Positions 61,581 to 64,000 of a stretch of 64,000 nucleotides of DNA are shown here, in pieces. The DNA is taken from the NCBI GenBank assembly GCA_020161265.1, contig JAIUOC010000010.1, forward strand, positions 186,001 through 250,000, given 5' to 3'. Source of the DNA: Chloroflexota bacterium (lineage in GTDB: Bacteria; Chloroflexota; Chloroflexia; Chloroflexales; Herpetosiphonaceae). A program made the position numbers and the translations under genes. How positions within the stretch are numbered: the stretch's first letter is position 1; each line of letters starts with the position of its first letter. The notes below the pieces were generated by a model, which worked only from the letters and a program-made list of their open reading frames with translations, was not told the DNA's origin and did not search any database.

Positions 61581-61913
61581 ATGGCTGATGTTCCGGTAAC
61601 CGCACAACAAGTTAACCGAACTGGGGTTACTCCAGCTGGCACTACGACCAATAACACCGATACCTATTACATTCCCAATGATGGGCATGTGATTTTGCAA
61701 GCTAAAAATGCTGGGGGCAGCCCTGTCACTATCACGGTTGAATCAACCGCTGTCGTGGATGTCTTGGCAGTCGCTGATTACACCATCAGTATTCCTGCCA
61801 CAACCGGCGATAAGGTATTTGGCCCATTCATTCCAGCCGTCTATAACGACTCTCAAGGCCGCCTGAAGGTAACAACCACAGCAGCGGTTAGCCTATTCGC
61901 CTTTCGGGTATGA
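61581..61913 (+). CDS. Small beta-sandwich structural protein
   Basis: 110 residues. HVILQAKNAGGSPVTITVESTAVVDVLAVADYTISIPATTGDKVFGPFIPAVYN matches a family of phage structural proteins with repeated beta strands (decoration or fibre-like). GGGGG precedes ATG 61581. Overlaps the next gene by four bases. Confidence 0.65.
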   Translation: MADVPVTAQQVNRTGVTPAGTTTNNTDTYYIPNDGHVILQAKNAGGSPVTITVESTAVVDVLAVADYTISIPATTGDKVFGPFIPAVYNDSQGRLKVTTTAAVSLFAFRV

Positions 61914-62236
61914 GCATTTATAGCCATTTCAATCATCGAGCACAGATTCAACGGGCAACGGTTACCCAAGATCCTTATGGTCATGATGTCCGTGATGCGC
62001 TCATCACGATCGCAACTGTTCCATGCCGACTTGTCGCCAAACAACAGGCCGTGATTCAGCAGGAAAACAGCGAACGGGCGATCATCACGCGCTATCAACT
62101 CTTGGTTGCGCCAACCGTTGATATTCGGCAAGGTGATCTAGTGGTGGTGAATGGTCAAACGTTTGAAGTGAGCGAGATCCTGAATCGTCACCGCCAAGCG
62201 CGGCATCACATTACCTGTGAGGTGCAAAAACAATGA
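61910..62236 (+). CDS. Head closure/head-tail joining protein
   Basis: 108 residues. HFNHRAQIQRATVTQDPYGHDVRDALITIATVPCRLVAKQ and VVVNGQTFEVSEILNRHRQARHHI are a head-tail joining (SPP1 gp16/HK97 gp9-like) beta barrel. Position agrees. Confidence 0.8.
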   Translation: MSIYSHFNHRAQIQRATVTQDPYGHDVRDALITIATVPCRLVAKQQAVIQQENSERAIITRYQLLVAPTVDIRQGDLVVVNGQTFEVSEILNRHRQARHHITCEVQKQ

Positions 62237-62508
62237 TCACGCATGAGCAGCTTATGGCGCTGCCTCACCACAGTATCCGAGGCAAGATTCATGTTGAACT
62301 TTCGGCATTAGAGGAATTGCTTCATGAGCACGCTGGACTGGAATCAACACAAGAAAACCCAAGTGCTCGCAGCGATCACGCGGGCCATCGACGCGATCGA
62401 TCAACAAATCGTCGCGAAGGCGATGACCTCACTCGTCCCGGGGCGGGGCGTGAAAACGGGGACGCTGCGCCGGAGCATCAACGCCAAAGCCCCACGCACG
62501 ATTCGTAA
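62233..62508 (+). CDS. Possible small phage protein overlapping the gp10-like gene
   Basis: Frame starts in an ATGA with the previous gene and has 91 residues, but its second half lies wholly inside the gp10-like gene and has the composition of a shadow frame. The first 30 residues (MITHEQLMALPHHSIRGKIHVELSALEELL) look like a normal helix. Perhaps only a short product or a translational coupling leader. Confidence 0.35.
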   Translation: MITHEQLMALPHHSIRGKIHVELSALEELLHEHAGLESTQENPSARSDHAGHRRDRSTNRREGDDLTRPGAGRENGDAAPEHQRQSPTHDS

Positions 62509-62722
62509 ACGGATTGTTGGCGTGGTAGGGACGGATAAAAGCTCAAAACAGTATGCGTTGCGCATTCATAACGGGTGGAAGCCACGCCCCAGCCGTGCAA
62601 AAAAACGCAACCCAGGCATGACCAAAGGCTTTAAAGGGATTCCCTTTTTGTCCGATGCGATGCGTGAGGTAAGCCCAAACGTGATGCCAACCCTACAAAA
62701 GCACCTGAAGGACGTTCTATGA
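62324..62722 (+). CDS. HK97 gp10-like tail completion protein
   Basis: 132 residues. KTQVLAAITRAIDAIDQQIVAKAMTSLVPGRGVKTGTLRRSINAKAP and YALRIHNGWKPRPSR, then FLSDAMREVSPNVMPTLQKHL, agree with the HK97 gp10 family of neck/tail completion proteins. GAGG precedes ATG 62324. Confidence 0.82.
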   Translation: MSTLDWNQHKKTQVLAAITRAIDAIDQQIVAKAMTSLVPGRGVKTGTLRRSINAKAPRTIRKRIVGVVGTDKSSKQYALRIHNGWKPRPSRAKKRNPGMTKGFKGIPFLSDAMREVSPNVMPTLQKHLKDVL

Positions 62723-63168
62723 TGATTGATCCGGTCGAAACCTTGTTGCGGCTCTGTCTTGCTGACACCACAGTGCATCAACTCACTCGTGGACAAATTG
62801 CCAACCAACATAAGTTTTTATTGAATGATGGGGCAGCGAGCACGGCATGGGAGCATCCAAGCCAAGCGCTGTGTTTGGTGCCAACCAATGATGCAGCAGC
62901 TACCACAGCAGGATTATTGACAGGCCGCATGAACGTCTATGCGTTTGGCGCAACCCCGCAACGGTGCTATGCCGTATGGGCCGCCCTTGACGAACTTTGT
63001 CGGATCGATTATCGGCGGGTGGTGGAAACTTCGCTTGGCAAGGTCTTGCTGTACAGCACGAATCTTGATGTTTCACCATTTGCCCAATTTGATACCGATT
63101 TGGTTATTGACTATCTCATAGGCAGTTTGCGCTATCAAATGCATGCCTATGCATTGGAGGATGTATGA
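62719..63168 (+). CDS. Tail terminator protein (DUF3168-like)
   Basis: 149 residues, ATGA-type overlap. Position between gp10-like and major tail genes and the fold pattern (DPVETLLRLCLADTTVHQLTRGQIAN, GRMNVYAFGATPQRCYAVWAALDEL) suit the tail terminator family. Caps the tail tube end at the head. Confidence 0.75.
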   Translation: MMIDPVETLLRLCLADTTVHQLTRGQIANQHKFLLNDGAASTAWEHPSQALCLVPTNDAAATTAGLLTGRMNVYAFGATPQRCYAVWAALDELCRIDYRRVVETSLGKVLLYSTNLDVSPFAQFDTDLVIDYLIGSLRYQMHAYALEDV

Positions 63169-63740
63169 GCGGAATGCAGCCATTTGCCCAATTAATTGGG
63201 CCTGCTGATATTTATATTGCACCGTATGGCACGGCGATTCCGGCGATTGATGCGGTTCCCAGTGGCAACTGGGTGAAGCTCGGCACAACCGACGGCGATC
63301 AAACCACCCGTATGGTCAAAGAAACCAACTACTGGTCAGATAACGATGGGTTAGGCGATGTGACGGCCCGTAACATCAATGCTGGCTCAGAAGCTGAATT
63401 TACCGTGGTCAGTATGACCTATGAAGCAATTGCGCGGATTTTGCACGCCGTCGGCAACATCACCACCACGACCTCAGGCAGCACCAATGTTAAAGAAATG
63501 GGCTTTGAGGCAGAATACATTCCAACGGAATATGCCCTCTTGTTACGCGGGCCAGCGGATAGCCCCTATGGGCGCTATGTAGGCCAAAACTTCATTCCAC
63601 GCGGTGTCTTTGATGGTGACATCGAGCAAACCAAGGGCAAAGAAACCCGTGCCGAAGTGGAATGCCTGTTCCATGGCTTACGGGACGATACCCAACCAGC
63701 AGGCAAGAAATTTGGTTGGGGCCAAGCGCAAATCAGTTAA
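63165..63740 (+). CDS. Major tail tube protein
   Basis: 191 residues. PADIYIAPYGTAIPAIDAVPSGNWVKLGTTDGDQTTRMV and ARNINAGSEAEFTVVSMTYEAIARILHAVGN are the pattern of long-tailed phage tube proteins. Expected at this point, and it confirms a siphovirus or myovirus with long tail. ATGA overlap with the tail terminator. Confidence 0.85.
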   Translation: MSGMQPFAQLIGPADIYIAPYGTAIPAIDAVPSGNWVKLGTTDGDQTTRMVKETNYWSDNDGLGDVTARNINAGSEAEFTVVSMTYEAIARILHAVGNITTTTSGSTNVKEMGFEAEYIPTEYALLLRGPADSPYGRYVGQNFIPRGVFDGDIEQTKGKETRAEVECLFHGLRDDTQPAGKKFGWGQAQIS

Positions 63741-63775
63741 TCACCATCCACATCGATTGGATGGCTGGAGGGTTT

Positions 63776-64000
63776 ATGGGAAAACGATTTTCCTTAGCGG
63801 CGCAGCTGCCAGAATATTTGGAGTTTGAAGCGCGTGATGGCACGTTGTACCCCGTTAATCGGGTGCAACATTTGAGCACCGTTGATCAGCAAACCATCCT
63901 ACGGCTGCAACGCCAAATCAGTGCTGCTGTGACCAAACAGAAGGCTAATCCCAATGATACGGGTGCGGCCAATGCGCTCTTGCAAGCATTAGCCGAGGCA
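63776..64000 (+). CDS. Tail assembly chaperone-like protein, partial at right edge
   Basis: 75 codons to the edge, open (ATG 63776, GGAGG before). MGKRFSLAAQLPEYLEFEARDG, then VDQQTILRLQRQISAAVTKQKANPND. Directly after the major tail gene, where tail assembly chaperone genes with a programmed frameshift usually lie. The shift itself would be downstream of the window. Confidence 0.65.
   Translation, partial: MGKRFSLAAQLPEYLEFEARDGTLYPVNRVQHLSTVDQQTILRLQRQISAAVTKQKANPNDTGAANALLQALAEA

Larger units (their letters stand above)
38685..64000. mobile_element. Integrated siphovirus-type prophage (left part)
   Basis: Begins at the 3' end of tRNA-Lys with an integrase and continues through replication genes, a repressor switch, a cargo block, lysis, packaging, head and tail genes to the window edge. 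All prophage genes left of 47.3 kb are on the minus strand and all to the right on the plus strand, the usual lambdoid divergence. The right attachment site is outside the window. Confidence 0.93.

Overview
The window joins two different pieces of DNA. Positions 1 to about 38,685 are ordinary chromosome of a mid-GC bacterium. From about 38,685 to the right edge is an integrated tailed phage (a siphovirus-type prophage). Protein style, a lone LacI gene, an EfeO/FTR1 iron pair, GAF/PAS sensor kinases and dispersed 'cttcgtgg' repeats suggest Chloroflexota, most likely a Herpetosiphon relative. That assignment is inference from memory, not from a search.

Chromosomal part. A MATE exporter (cut by the left edge) and a LacI regulator come first, then a methyltransferase and a DUF4256 gene on the minus strand. 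A compact plus-strand set follows: a Cys-rich protein, lipB, a PIG-L deacetylase and murJ. Next are a GAF-STAS protein, a SelW-like gene with an in-frame UGA in a CxxU motif (9097-9342, a very probable selenoprotein), and an overlapping trio of nucleotide-sugar epimerase-like protein, sensor kinase and cNMP-binding protein. Two SUKH-like immunity genes plus one small gene (13.5-15.0 kb) sit between two 126-bp direct repeats. Then come pth, DoxX, an FTR1 permease, an EfeO-like lipoprotein with a Fur-like palindrome, and a CNNM/CBS membrane protein. The translation operon nusA-ylxR-infB-rbfA-nrnA-truB (without rimP), a UbiD decarboxylase, a sigma-like factor and a thiolase complete this part.

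Prophage part. tRNA-Lys(UUU) at 38,610-38,684 marks the left boundary. The serine recombinase gene reads antisense through the tRNA. The left arm is one long minus-strand early operon: small proteins, a Sak4/RecA-like ATPase, a lambda-O-like initiator with six iterons, an AT-rich stretch and a perfect DnaA box inside its gene, a DnaC-type loader, and the recombinase last. The operon fires from a divergent switch at 47.28-47.34 kb where one palindrome overlaps the -35 boxes of both promoters. To the right are the XRE repressor, a winged-helix replication-type protein, and an AT-rich cargo block. The cargo block holds a DUF4236-TPR gene, a HEPN-type gene, an 11-unit CRISPR-like array ending in a terminator, and an unknown gene pair. 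No cas gene is visible. A near-consensus promoter at 53.63 kb, followed at once by a nested hairpin, leads into lysis genes and then HK97-type packaging, head and tail genes: terminase, portal fused to a MuF-like domain, protease, capsid, connectors, tail tube and the start of the next tail gene. The right end of the prophage is outside the window.

The most interesting items are the phage-borne array of conserved stems with diversified tetraloops co-oriented behind a HEPN gene, the UGA-containing SelW gene, the origin embedded in the initiator gene, the promoter-hairpin leader of the late operon, and the immunity-gene island between long direct repeats.
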